Source: Mesonia ostreae (GTDB lineage: Bacteria > Bacteroidota > Bacteroidia > Flavobacteriales > Flavobacteriaceae). From it: a stretch of DNA of 64,000 nucleotides. Shown in pieces: positions 24,440 to 33,764 of this stretch. The translations under genes were made by a program, and so were the position numbers. How positions within the stretch are numbered: position 1 is the stretch's first letter; every line of letters starts with the position of its first letter. The notes below the pieces were generated by a model. The model saw only the letters and a list, made by a program, of their open reading frames with translations, was not told the DNA's origin and did not search any database. Location: the NCBI RefSeq assembly GCF_031845265.1, contig NZ_JAVRBG010000008.1, positions 124,001-188,000 of the forward strand, in the 5' to 3' direction.

Positions 24440-25843
24440 TTAATACCCAGGATTCTGGTAAAGATTTGGATTACTTAAAAGTTCTTCTGCAGGGATGGGA
24501 TATTTTTCATCGGTCGCTTCCCAGTTTGGACTCATGGGTGCTAATACCCCTTGTGCCCTATCCGTTCTTTTTAGATCTAGCCAACGGTGCCCCCATTCAG
24601 TAAAGAGTTCTTTTCGGCGTTCGATAAAAAGCTCTTCCAGCAAAGCTTCTTGGCTAATTCCCGGGTTGGATACCGATAGCAATGGGAGTCCTGCCCTAGC
24701 TTTGATGTGATCAAGGTCAGCAATTCCGCCCGTCAGGTTATTTTGCCGTGTTCTAGCCTCCGCGCGAATGAGGTATTGTTCTGCCAAGCGCAAGACCATG
24801 GAATATTCTGCAGCTTCCCCTGTTGCGTTTTGGATTTTGTATTTGTAAGCGTGATATACCCCAAGATCCTCATGATAACCTATCCAATTGGATTTTCTTA
24901 GGTCTTGGGCTTCCATACTGTTCACCAAGCCTTCCGATAGTTTTACATAAGACAAAGAAGGGAGGAAAGGGTTGATGATAAATACCGAACCTTCATTGGT
25001 ATGGGTGGTCATGGTTCCCGCCCCTAGGGGAGAAAGTTGCCAAATGGCTTCTTGGCTATTGGCTAGGAACACCTCGTTAAGATCGGTGGACAGGCTGTAG
25101 GTTCCGCTTGCGGCGATAACTTCTGCACTGTACTGTTCGGCTAATTCCCAATTTTCTAAATAGAGGTGCACCCGTGCCAATAAAGCCTTAGCCGTATAGG
25201 CATTGATTTGTGTTCGTTCTCCCGTAAGATAAATATCCCCCAACTGGCTGGTTGCCACCGCTAGATCTGCCAAGATCTGTTCTTCGATCGCTGTGATTGA
25301 ACTGACTTCGATTGTTGCGTTAAACTCATAATCGGTAGTCAGTACCAAAGGCACCTCCCCATACAAATTCCGTAAATAGAAATAAGTAAAGGCGCGAACA
25401 AACTTAGCTTCCCCTTCCAAACGTTGAGCTGTTTCTACCGATATCTTAGTGGATTTTTGCAGTCCACCCAGTAGAGAGTTGACCATATAAATCATATTAT
25501 AAGCACTCCCCCAAAGGGTTTCGTTATAGGGGTTATCGGGTTGTAAATTGTGCTGCTGAAATTGCAACAAATCCAAGGTATTGGTATTAATAAGTTCTAA
25601 ATTATCTGCCGACAATCCCGCCAGGACGGTGGTGCTTCCCAACCAGCCTGCACTAAAGCTGGCTTGGTAGAGTTGGTTGTAAATTCCCTGCATTGCAGCT
25701 TTTGCGGTTTCTTCCGTGTCAAACACTTCGCTGCTGACCAATTTATGATCGGGTTCTTCAATTTCCAGCCATTCTTGGCAAGAAGTAAGTAGCAATAACA
25801 CCAATATGATGCCCAGTCCTTGTATATATTTCTTGTTTTTCAT
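24440..25843 (-). CDS. SusD/RagB-family outer-membrane lipoprotein
   Basis: A 467-residue surface lipoprotein that would cap the SusC-type channel and bind its substrate. It has a lipoprotein signal with the lipobox LLTSC (cysteine near residue 22), then the SusD start (EWLEIEEPDH) and the typical VFDTEETAKAAMQGIYNQLY. The C-terminal RagB signature is visible: LAEQYLIRAEARTRQN, then IKARAGLP, LEELFIERRKELFTEWGHRWLDLKR and the ending YPIPAEELLSNPNLYQNPGY. It lies 11 bases downstream of SusC. The M16 peptidase in the same operon makes a peptide or protein substrate more likely than a glycan. Confidence 0.95.
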   Translation of the reverse strand: MKNKKYIQGLGIILVLLLLTSCQEWLEIEEPDHKLVSSEVFDTEETAKAAMQGIYNQLYQASFSAGWLGSTTVLAGLSADNLELINTNTLDLLQFQQHNLQPDNPYNETLWGSAYNMIYMVNSLLGGLQKSTKISVETAQRLEGEAKFVRAFTYFYLRNLYGEVPLVLTTDYEFNATIEVSSITAIEEQILADLAVATSQLGDIYLTGERTQINAYTAKALLARVHLYLENWELAEQYSAEVIAASGTYSLSTDLNEVFLANSQEAIWQLSPLGAGTMTTHTNEGSVFIINPFLPSLSYVKLSEGLVNSMEAQDLRKSNWIGYHEDLGVYHAYKYKIQNATGEAAEYSMVLRLAEQYLIRAEARTRQNNLTGGIADLDHIKARAGLPLLSVSNPGISQEALLEELFIERRKELFTEWGHRWLDLKRTDRAQGVLAPMSPNWEATDEKYPIPAEELLSNPNLYQNPGY

Positions 25844-25854
25844 CTGTTTTTTTT

Positions 25855-28803
25855 TTAAAAATTAACTTGTAGTCCTGAGGTAAAAGTGCGCAAACCTGAA
25901 AAGGCAAGCCCGCCTATGGGCGTGTCGGGATCCATTCCCCGATAATCGGTGAGCGTCCAAAGGTTTTGTCCCGTCATAAAAAACTTTACCTGACTGATAC
26001 CCAACGGCGTTATCCAATCTGCGGGAAGGCTGTAACTTAAGTTAAGCGTTTTCAATCGGATAAAAGAGGCGTCTTCGATCACCAGATCTGATTCCACCAC
26101 TCTCGAATAGGCTAAAGAGGCTTCTGGGGTCTGGGATATTTGATGATGGGTAGCAGAAGTACTGCTAAATTCTTGTAGTTGATTTTCAGGAAAACCTGAA
26201 TTGAACAAAGAGGTGAAACTCCCTTCCTGTTTAACAAATTGAACTAAAAACTGCAGGGAAATTCCTTTATAGCTAAGGCTATTGTTGATGCCTCCAAAAT
26301 ACTCCCGGGTACGGTCTTGAATAATGACTTGGTCTTCTGGGTTAAACACCCCGTCTTCATTTTGATCTTTCACCGTATAATAGCCTGTCTCGGGGTCTAT
26401 TCCCGTATATTCGTATAAGAGGGCAATATTTAAAGGATGTCCCTCTCGGTAGGTATTGGCATAAGGAGATTGTTCTAGCCCGGGATAACTAATAAGTTTA
26501 TTTTTTGGAAAACTAATGTTAAAGGAAGTCTGCCAGCGAAAGTTTCCCTTTCGGATGTTTTCACTAGAAAATTCCACTTCCCATCCCTTATTTTCTACGG
26601 TAGCGGGTAAATTGGCCTGTACGCTATTAAAGCCTGTAGTCGCTGGCAAAGGATAGCCCACTAATTGGTTAGAAGAACGGTTGCGGTAGGCGCTTACCCC
26701 CAAGCTGATTCTGTCTTTTAAAAATCCTAATTGAATCGCCACCTCTGCTTTTTTATTCACCTCCCACGAATATTGTGGATTGGCTAAAGCTGTGGGATAA
26801 AGACCACCCGGGCCTGGTGTGGCTTCATAGGCATCTAGATATCCGTAATCTGGAATCTGATCACTCCCCGTAGTTCCGTAACTTCCACGAAATTTCCCAA
26901 AAGATAACCACGCCACCTGTTCTTTAAAAAAAGCTTCTTGGGTAAAGATCCATGCTGCACCTATAGCTCCAAAATTGGCAAAGCGATTCCCTTGGGCAAA
27001 ACGAGAGGAACCATCCCTTCTCCCCGTCAGGTTCAAATAATATTTTTGATCCCAGTTCAGTCCCAACCTGGCAAATACCGCTTGGTAGCGGTATTGGGTG
27101 TTTCTCGCTTGCGCATTGATCAGGCTTTCTGCCGCACCAAGGTTCCCAATCAAAGACTCAGCCACATAATTTTCTCCCTGTACGCTAAAGGTATCGTATT
27201 GATTTTCTTGCAGCGTACTTCCTACTAAAGCATGGAGGTTTAATTTTCCCCATTGATGCTGGTAATTTAACTGAGGTTCTATAATCCACGACTGGCGTCG
27301 ACTTTGGGTGTTCAATGATCTATGCAGAGGCATCCCTGCAGGATTATACGAGCGCTGAGGCATTTTTACGACTTCATCGCTATTGAAATCGGTGAACCCG
27401 AAGTTGGTTTTGAGTTCCAGTCCCTTGGCGATCTCATAAGAAAGGTTGAGGCTCGTAATTAAATTGTGGGCTCGGGTGGTACTGCTATTAAAAATCCCTT
27501 CTAGGGGATTATTAAGTCCGGCCTCTCCCCACTCCTCCCAATTGAGGCTGCCGTCTTCCAAGTAAAGTGCTGGGGCATTGGGAGGAAGTCTAAAGGCGTT
27601 GGTATTAAAATCAACACTGTTGCCCAAGAGCTCGTTCTGGTCTACGCCATAATTGATCGCAAGACCCAGTTGAAATCTCTCATCTTTAGAAGAATGATCC
27701 AAATGGGCACCTCCCGTAAATTTTTGATACTGTAGATCTGCCGGATAAATGGTTCCCTGTTGGTGAAAAGCCCCGTTTAACCGAAAGTGCGTTCGGTCAC
27801 TTCCGCCTTGAGCGGAAACATTTACATCGGTAATGTGTGCCGTACCGCCCAAAAACTCCTCCTGCCAATCGGTTTCTCGGGTTTGATCCCATAACAACAA
27901 ATCATAGGCATTAAATTCATCGGGTTCTACCCCATCATTGGTAAATGCTTGTCTTCGTACCTTGAGGTACTGCTGGGTACTCAATAGGTCTAGTTTATTG
28001 GGAACGGTGGAGACTCCACTATAGATCCGTGCTTGGACTCCTTTTTGTCCTTTCCCCTTTTTAGTGGTGATCAAAATGACTCCATTAGCACCTCGGGAAC
28101 CGTAAATCGCCGTGGCATCGGCATCTTTAAGCACTTCGATGCTTTCAATATTACTGAGGTTCATCGTACTTAAGGGATCAATCCCTGCAAAACCGAGACT
28201 ACTGTTACTTTCCACGGGAGTCGAATTGATAGGCACGCCATCAATAATGTACAGCGGGTAATTCCCTTCGCGGCGTAAACTGTTTTGACCGCGAATGCGA
28301 ATCGTTGGCGCTGCGCCCGGGGTATCACTTCCTGTACTAATCTCTACCCCTGCCATGCGTCCTTGCAGAGCTTGTAACGGACTCACCAAAGGTTGCAGTT
28401 CAATTTCCTTAGCGGTGATTTTTGCGATGTTTCCTGTGCGCTCCTTGTCTTTTACCTTATAATACCCAGCATTGATCACCAGATCGCCCAAAGAGTTTTC
28501 GTTTTCTTGAAGCTGTATGTTAATTAGGGTCTGCTCACCTACTGCTACTTTTTGCGAGACATAGCCCATATAGGTATACACCAAGGTGTCTTGTGGTCTT
28601 GCCACCATTTGGTATTCCCCATCAAAATTAGAAGTGGTTCCTCGATTGGTTCCCTGTATTTGGATGTTCACCCCGGGGATGGGGAGCTCTTGGGGGTCGC
28701 TGACCTGCCCCTGGATAATTTGTTGGCAGAACCCCTGCAAGGGAAGTACTCCTATCAGTAAAAGAGTTACCCTTAGCAGGTGCTGCCTGTAAGAAAATTT
28801 CAT
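25855..28803 (-). CDS. SusC/RagA-family TonB-dependent transporter
   Basis: A 982-residue outer-membrane importer. After a signal peptide (ending GFCQQ) come a carboxypeptidase-D-like regulatory domain (about 28-110, QGQVSDPQELPIPGVNIQI and the GEYQM/MGYVSQ part), a plug domain with the SusC signatures ALQGRMAGVEI, RIRGQNSL, YPLYIIDGVPI and DADATAIYGSRGANGVILITTKKGK, and a long beta-barrel ending in a short F-terminated strand (LQVNF). It is the first gene of the leftward SusC-SusD-M16 operon. No sigma/anti-sigma pair is nearby. The barrel is complete and the DNA looks more GC-rich than its neighbours. Confidence 0.95.
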   Translation of the reverse strand: MKFSYRQHLLRVTLLLIGVLPLQGFCQQIIQGQVSDPQELPIPGVNIQIQGTNRGTTSNFDGEYQMVARPQDTLVYTYMGYVSQKVAVGEQTLINIQLQENENSLGDLVINAGYYKVKDKERTGNIAKITAKEIELQPLVSPLQALQGRMAGVEISTGSDTPGAAPTIRIRGQNSLRREGNYPLYIIDGVPINSTPVESNSSLGFAGIDPLSTMNLSNIESIEVLKDADATAIYGSRGANGVILITTKKGKGQKGVQARIYSGVSTVPNKLDLLSTQQYLKVRRQAFTNDGVEPDEFNAYDLLLWDQTRETDWQEEFLGGTAHITDVNVSAQGGSDRTHFRLNGAFHQQGTIYPADLQYQKFTGGAHLDHSSKDERFQLGLAINYGVDQNELLGNSVDFNTNAFRLPPNAPALYLEDGSLNWEEWGEAGLNNPLEGIFNSSTTRAHNLITSLNLSYEIAKGLELKTNFGFTDFNSDEVVKMPQRSYNPAGMPLHRSLNTQSRRQSWIIEPQLNYQHQWGKLNLHALVGSTLQENQYDTFSVQGENYVAESLIGNLGAAESLINAQARNTQYRYQAVFARLGLNWDQKYYLNLTGRRDGSSRFAQGNRFANFGAIGAAWIFTQEAFFKEQVAWLSFGKFRGSYGTTGSDQIPDYGYLDAYEATPGPGGLYPTALANPQYSWEVNKKAEVAIQLGFLKDRISLGVSAYRNRSSNQLVGYPLPATTGFNSVQANLPATVENKGWEVEFSSENIRKGNFRWQTSFNISFPKNKLISYPGLEQSPYANTYREGHPLNIALLYEYTGIDPETGYYTVKDQNEDGVFNPEDQVIIQDRTREYFGGINNSLSYKGISLQFLVQFVKQEGSFTSLFNSGFPENQLQEFSSTSATHHQISQTPEASLAYSRVVESDLVIEDASFIRLKTLNLSYSLPADWITPLGISQVKFFMTGQNLWTLTDYRGMDPDTPIGGLAFSGLRTFTSGLQVNF

Positions 28804-29278
28804 AGATTTGTAATGTTATTAGTTAATTTGATTTAGTTAATACACGCCTTCTCCTCTACCGTCCAAAGTTGGGAGGGGGCTTTTTTATTTCTCCCCTAGC
28901 CTCTCCAAAGGAGGGAAACAAAAGGAGTATTGTAATTATAGTTTTATTTCATAGGCATTAGTTTTAAAGTTTAGTTTCCGTTACGACCCGGACGTGGTTT
29001 TAGTCTTTCCTGAGCCCTTCGACCCTATACAACATCTATTTTATAGAGTCTAGTATTCATTTATAGGCAGAGCTCTTCATTTCAAAAATAACGCTGTAAG
29101 AACTTTTATTACACTAGATACTTTTAATGAACTATCTAGGGCTTATCTATAGAATATCTATGGAGCATCTCCAAAGTAACTTTAACAAAAAACAACGCTA
29201 AAGGCTCCTATTTTTATTTGCTTCATAGTCTTTGTTTTTAACGCTAAGCGCCAGTTAATCGAAATTCTTGGATAGCCA
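28804..29278. other. Intergenic region upstream of SusC
   Basis: No convincing gene. It should hold the promoter of the leftward SusC operon. A G- and T-rich stretch near 28,875-28,895 and a short CTCC/GGAG hairpin near 28,912 are visible. The rest is AT-rich and unremarkable. Confidence 0.5.
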
Positions 29279-29395
29279 ATGAAAGAAGAAAAAGCTTTGA
29301 ATGTTAAAAAAAAGAAGAGTGGTACACCTAATACAAAAAGGCGTGGAAACTCAACTTATCGCATCAGAGGTACTGGTATACCTGCAAACGAATAA
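29279..29395 (+). CDS. Possible 38-residue basic small protein
   Basis: A short frame, ATG to TAA, encoding 38 residues. It is strongly basic with a KKKKSGTPNTKRRGNSTYRI centre and ends GTGIPANE. The 3' third overlaps the left arm of a long imperfect inverted repeat, so the frame may be an accident of a structured RNA or DNA element. I do not recognise it. Confidence 0.25.
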   Translation: MKEEKALNVKKKKSGTPNTKRRGNSTYRIRGTGIPANE

Positions 29396-29469
29396 GAGAG
29401 CCCACGCCCGGGTCGTGAGCAAACTTACTTATCCTCTCGTTTGCTTAAAAATTACCAGTTTTTGATGCG
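29360..29469. repeat. Long imperfect inverted repeat with nested hairpin
   Basis: Three blocks pair in order: CGCATCA (29360-29366) with TGATGCG (29463-29469), ACTGGTA (29372-29378) with TACCAGT (29453-29459), and GCAAACGA (29384-29391) with TCGTTTGC (29437-29444). ATAAG next to the left block also pairs with CTTAT at the right. Inside, GCCCACG and CGTGAGC flank CCCGGGT. It may be a structured RNA, a decayed mobile-element end or a recombination site. Confidence 0.5.
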
Positions 29470-29565
29470 AGATTCAAAGCAATTGCTTCTAATTTTTTTC
29501 TATATGAAGAATTGCTAAATTACATCTAATGATGTATTTATATAACAAATATATGAATATATTTT

Positions 29566-29589
29566 TTAATTGGGTTATATCCCAATTAA
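29566..29589. promoter_or_regulatory. Operator-like inverted repeat before Xre gene
   Basis: TTAATTGGG (29566-29574) and CCCAATTAA (29581-29589) are exact reverse complements with a 6-base spacer. They end 7 bases before the ATG at 29,597 of an Xre-type regulator. This is the expected position for autoregulation. Confidence 0.65.
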
Positions 29590-29596
29590 ATTTTAT

Positions 29597-29884
29597 ATGA
29601 AATCTAAGAAATTGCTGATAAACTCAGTAACTATGGATAATAAAAATGATTTTCTAAAAGGAATAGGCTATAAAATTATAGAGTACAGAGAAAAAAATGG
29701 ACAAAAACAAAGTGATATAAGTTTTTACACGGGAATTGAAACTTCCGAAATTAGCAGATACGAACAAGGAAAAATAAATCTTACATTTAAAACATTTTTA
29801 AAGTTTGCACAGGTATTAGATGTACATCCTAAAGAATTATTGGATTTTGAATTTGACATAAAGAATTTTAAAATCGAGATGTAA
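29597..29884 (+). CDS. Xre-family HTH regulator
   Basis: A 95-residue protein from the ATG at 29,597; a second ATG at 29,633 is possible. The HTH_3 domain is clear: IGYKIIEYREKNGQKQSDIS followed by GIETSEISRYEQGK and a helix LTFKTFLKFAQVLDVHPKELLDF. It is single-domain, as in restriction-modification controller proteins and phage repressors. An exact inverted repeat lies just upstream. With the next Xre gene it stands in front of a DNA methyltransferase, so it may time expression of that system. Confidence 0.82.
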   Translation: MKSKKLLINSVTMDNKNDFLKGIGYKIIEYREKNGQKQSDISFYTGIETSEISRYEQGKINLTFKTFLKFAQVLDVHPKELLDFEFDIKNFKIEM

Positions 29885-30041
29885 GTCAAGTTTATCTCCT
29901 TAATTTTTAATATAACTCATCTTTTCCGTTTTTTTATGGAAAATTGATTTCATTTTTTTTTAATCTAGTCGCACAAAAAAACTCTAATATATTTTAATAA
30001 AAACATAAGTTATTGTTTACTTTTTTCTTTCAATTTGACTT

Positions 30042-30278
30042 ATGCATGAATCGTTAGAAGAAATAGAAAAATTTATTATTTCGAGAGTTCGAGAAATTAG
30101 AGAAAGTAAGGGTATTAGACAAGAAGCTCTTTCATTATCTATTGGAAAAAATATAAGCTTTATATCTCAAATTGAAGCTCCCTCCAAAAAGTCCAAGTAT
30201 AATATTATTCATTTAAATCTTATTGCAAAAGCTTTAGAATGTTCTCCAAAAGATTTTTGGCCCGAAAAGGCTTTGTAA
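30042..30278 (+). CDS. Small Xre-family HTH regulator
   Basis: A 78-residue HTH protein: FIISRVREIRESKGIRQEALS, SIGKNISFISQIEAPSKKSKYN and the final helix LNLIAKALECSPKDFWPE. The second half is typical of Xre proteins found with Bacteroidota mobile elements. CATAAGT (30004-30010) and ACTTATG (30038-30044) form a spaced inverted repeat that includes the start codon. The gene lies 325 bases upstream of the methyltransferase and may be a controller (C) protein, but no experiment-like evidence is in the sequence. Confidence 0.78.
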   Translation: MHESLEEIEKFIISRVREIRESKGIRQEALSLSIGKNISFISQIEAPSKKSKYNIIHLNLIAKALECSPKDFWPEKAL

Positions 30279-30603
30279 AGAATTTATTTGCTGAGCTTGA
30301 AAGGCTCTATGAAAAAATTTCTGGTTTAGAATTTAAATTTATTTATCGCATATAGAACTAAACGTCTATTTGTTTCCAAATGAGAATCTATATAAGTGCC
30401 CTGTTTAAAAGTAACACTATGTTCTTCTTCTTAGCTAAAAGTTTAAACTCGTATAAAGTAATATGGCTTTTTATAAAAAAGTCCTTTAGATTGGACTTTA
30501 TCTGATTCTATATTTTATAAAATGCCTAGCTTTGTGAAACTTGAATTTAGCAAATATTAAATTTGTATTTTACGAAAAACCATAAAGACCATAAAAAACA
30601 ATA
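30279..30603. other. Intergenic region between Xre gene and methyltransferase
   Basis: No gene was seen. It contains AAAGTCC/GGACTTT (30478-30484 and 30493-30499), a small hairpin or operator, and the candidate promoter at 30,531-30,565. The remainder is AT-rich. Confidence 0.55.
30531..30565 (+). promoter_or_regulatory. Bacteroidota-type promoter candidate
   Basis: TTTG at 30531-30534 and TAAATTTG at 30558-30565 match the TTTG / TAnnTTTG core of Bacteroidota promoters with a 23-base spacer, at the long end of the accepted range. It ends 38 bases before the methyltransferase ATG. Confidence 0.5.
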
Positions 30604-33600
30604 ATGAACGGACAAAAAACAATAGATTTAATTGGTTTAAACAAAGCCATTTATACTACTTCGAAAGACAAGAAGCTGTCCGAAAGTAAATCTATTGTCT
30701 TGAACCAAGCAAAAGAGTTTGGCATAGATGCAGTTTATTTTAATACCGATGAAAACGAAAATAGCTTTCCTGCTATATTTTTAAAAAAAATAAACTCATT
30801 TGATATAGATTCATTAAAAGAAATTGCAAGCACTCACAAAAAAGCTTGGAACTTCAAAAAAGTACTTTTTCTGTATGTTTACTCTGAAACAGAAATTCGT
30901 ATTTATAACTGTTCTGAAAAACCTATAATCATCACTAAAGATAATTTTGATTATGATAAAAAACTACAGAACATTGAAATAAAGTCTTATAAATTTTCTG
31001 ACAAAGAACAAATTCAGGAGCTTAATCGACTTTTTTCAACTATTGCAATTGACACAGGAATTATCTGGACTTTAGAAGAAGCTCAATTTGTTAGAAATAA
31101 AATAAACTTACAACGTAGAGTAGATAAGTATTTAGTAGATAGTTTAGTTAACACAGCTAAACAACTGGAACAACAAGGACTTGAAATTAATTTTATTCAT
31201 AAAATCATTCTTCGTTCTTTGTTTCTGTTATACTTAGAAGATAGAGAAGCTACAGACGAGAAATTTTATTCCAAAATTAGAAAGGGAGCAAAATCCTATT
31301 TTGACATTCTGAATGATGTAAACTCTACTTATGATTTATTCGATAAATTAGAAGAACATTTCAATGGTAACGTTTTTACTTTAGAAGATGGGGAAAACAT
31401 ATCTACCAATCAACTTCAATTAATTAAAAAATGTTTTATTAGTGGTAATGATAACACACCGCAAATAAATCTATTTGAGGATTGGAGACTGTTTGATTTT
31501 AGTATTATACAAATAGAATTGCTAAGTGAAATCTATGAAAACTTTTTATTTAAAACTCACCCTGAATTAAAGAAAAAAACGGGAACATATTACACACCAC
31601 CTTCTTTGGTTGAATTTATTTTAAATGAGAAACTTCCTATTAATAAGGGAGAAACAAATTATGATATAAAGATTTTAGACCCTTCCTGTGGTTCTGGAAT
31701 TTTTTTAGTAGAAAGCTTTAAACGATTAGTAAAGCGTTATGAAAATTCTCATAATGAAAAACTAACTGACTTTAATAAATTAAAAAAACTACTTACTGAT
31801 AATATTTTTGGTATTGAATTACATCCACAAGCGATAAAAGTTACTGCTTTTAGTTTATACTTAGCTTTGGTTGATAATCTGAACCCTAAAAATATTTGGC
31901 AAAATAAAAATCATAGCTTACCAAATCTTATTAATAACCCAGAAGATAAATCATTAAAAGAACAAGGGACAAATTTATTCTGTAGAGATACTATTTCGGA
32001 AAATAAAGAAATAGAAAATATAGAATTTAATCTGGTAGTCGGAAATCCACCGTTTGGAACTACGGGTTTGCTTGAATCTGTAAAAAGCTATTGTAAACAA
32101 GAAGGTTTTGCTCAAGAAATGGTTTTACCATTTTTACACAAATCCACAAAGTTTGCGCCAAAAGGAGAAGTAGCATTAATATTTAACACCAAAGTTTTAA
32201 CTAATACAGGAGGAACTTATCAAAACTTCAGGAAATGGTTATTTAATGATTGCTATGTAGAAAAAGTATATAATTTTTCTATACTTCGTAATGCAAAGAA
32301 AAATTTCGGAGGTCAATTATTTGGAGACGCGACTGGACCTATAAGCATAGTATATTATCAAAAAGAGCAACCTATAAATCCTTCCGATAAAATCGCTTAT
32401 TATGCACCTAAAACTTACATAAAATCAAATATAATTGAAGGTTTAAATATCGATTTTACGGATTTAAAACACCTTCCAAGAGAAGAATGTCAAAAACCTG
32501 ACACTAAAATTTGGAAGGTTGCAATGTGGGGAGGAATGAATGATTGGAACCTAATTAAACAATTGAGTAATTCTAAATTTGAAAATATTAACGACTTTAA
32601 CAAAAGTCATAATATTAAATCTGGAGTAGGATTTCAATTATTAACTCAGAAAAAAGATAAGCCAAAATATTCTGACATATTAACTAAATTACCTTATTTA
32701 GATTCCAAAGACATAAAAAGATATAATACATCGGATAATGTACTAAAGAATATTAAAAAGTCAATAAAAACACCAAGAGCGACTAACTTTTATAAGAATT
32801 TTTATAATTTAACAAATCTTGATGATTTAGAAAGCCTTACTGCTTTTAGACGATTAGGAGATATAGAAGCTTTTACTAACCCTCACATTATAATTAAAAA
32901 AGGCCTTGAAAAAAACGCAGTTTGTGCATCTTTTATAGATATACCTTGTTCTTTTAGAGATGGGGTTTATGGATTTTATTCAGACACCAAAAACATTAGC
33001 AAATTACATTTACTAATGTCTTATTTTAACTCAAAAATAAGCTCATACTTTCTTTTTATGACAATTTCATCTTATGGAATTGAAAGAGAACAAATAATGA
33101 AAAATGAATATTTATCCATCCCAATTAACCTTAACAAAAAACAAGAAAAAGCGATTTCAAAAGCTTCAATGCATATTATTGAAAAGTTGAATTCTGAGAA
33201 TTTTCTAAACGATGAAATTGAAAACAAAAAACTAGAATTTTATATTGTTGAGAATGTTGACAATATAATTTATGAAAGTTTCAATTTAACAAAGAATGAT
33301 ATTGCATTACTTAATGACGGTATAAACTATAGTTTGGATTTATTTCATAAACAAGAAAAATCAAAAGCATTACTTCCTGTACTTCAAGAGCAAGTAAATA
33401 TATTTAGCACATTGATTTCTAATGAATTAAATAATTTTCTTGACGGGCAAGATTTATTCTCGAATGCTACAATTTATAATAATATCAATAGATTTTCTCC
33501 TTTAATGATGATTAAAATTTCTTTTGATGAAAAGAAAAGTAAAACTTTTCAATCAAATGAATTTATTGATGAGGAATTAAAAAAACTAGATAAACACTTA

Positions 33601-33762
33601 TGGGAAGAGAAAGCAACTAACATCTATTTTAGAAAAAAACTAAACTATAAAACAGGAAACGATATATATATCATTAGACCAAATCAACGAAGATTCTGGT
33701 CGCAATCAATGGCATTAGAAGATGCTTCTGAATTAATTCTTGAAATTTTAAACGAGAATTAA
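30604..33762 (+). CDS. N6-adenine DNA methyltransferase (type IIG/Eco57I-like)
   Basis: A 1,052-residue class I SAM-dependent methyltransferase. Motif I is ILDPSCGSGIFLVESF (about residue 360) and the catalytic motif IV is NPPF in VVGNPPFGT (about residue 482), as in adenine-N6 enzymes. The KKTGTYYTPPSLVEFIL region just before motif I is typical of Eco57I/type IIG enzymes. The N-terminal 300 residues are helical and could be a nuclease-like or scaffold part, but I see no clear PD-(D/E)XK there. The last 250 residues would be the target-recognition domain. A separate nuclease-like gene follows 2 bases later. It is the modification half of a restriction system on the ICE. Confidence 0.88.
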   Translation: MNGQKTIDLIGLNKAIYTTSKDKKLSESKSIVLNQAKEFGIDAVYFNTDENENSFPAIFLKKINSFDIDSLKEIASTHKKAWNFKKVLFLYVYSETEIRIYNCSEKPIIITKDNFDYDKKLQNIEIKSYKFSDKEQIQELNRLFSTIAIDTGIIWTLEEAQFVRNKINLQRRVDKYLVDSLVNTAKQLEQQGLEINFIHKIILRSLFLLYLEDREATDEKFYSKIRKGAKSYFDILNDVNSTYDLFDKLEEHFNGNVFTLEDGENISTNQLQLIKKCFISGNDNTPQINLFEDWRLFDFSIIQIELLSEIYENFLFKTHPELKKKTGTYYTPPSLVEFILNEKLPINKGETNYDIKILDPSCGSGIFLVESFKRLVKRYENSHNEKLTDFNKLKKLLTDNIFGIELHPQAIKVTAFSLYLALVDNLNPKNIWQNKNHSLPNLINNPEDKSLKEQGTNLFCRDTISENKEIENIEFNLVVGNPPFGTTGLLESVKSYCKQEGFAQEMVLPFLHKSTKFAPKGEVALIFNTKVLTNTGGTYQNFRKWLFNDCYVEKVYNFSILRNAKKNFGGQLFGDATGPISIVYYQKEQPINPSDKIAYYAPKTYIKSNIIEGLNIDFTDLKHLPREECQKPDTKIWKVAMWGGMNDWNLIKQLSNSKFENINDFNKSHNIKSGVGFQLLTQKKDKPKYSDILTKLPYLDSKDIKRYNTSDNVLKNIKKSIKTPRATNFYKNFYNLTNLDDLESLTAFRRLGDIEAFTNPHIIIKKGLEKNAVCASFIDIPCSFRDGVYGFYSDTKNISKLHLLMSYFNSKISSYFLFMTISSYGIEREQIMKNEYLSIPINLNKKQEKAISKASMHIIEKLNSENFLNDEIENKKLEFYIVENVDNIIYESFNLTKNDIALLNDGINYSLDLFHKQEKSKALLPVLQEQVNIFSTLISNELNNFLDGQDLFSNATIYNNINRFSPLMMIKISFDEKKSKTFQSNEFIDEELKKLDKHLWEEKATNIYFRKKLNYKTGNDIYIIRPNQRRFWSQSMALEDASELILEILNEN

Positions 33763-33764
33763 TT

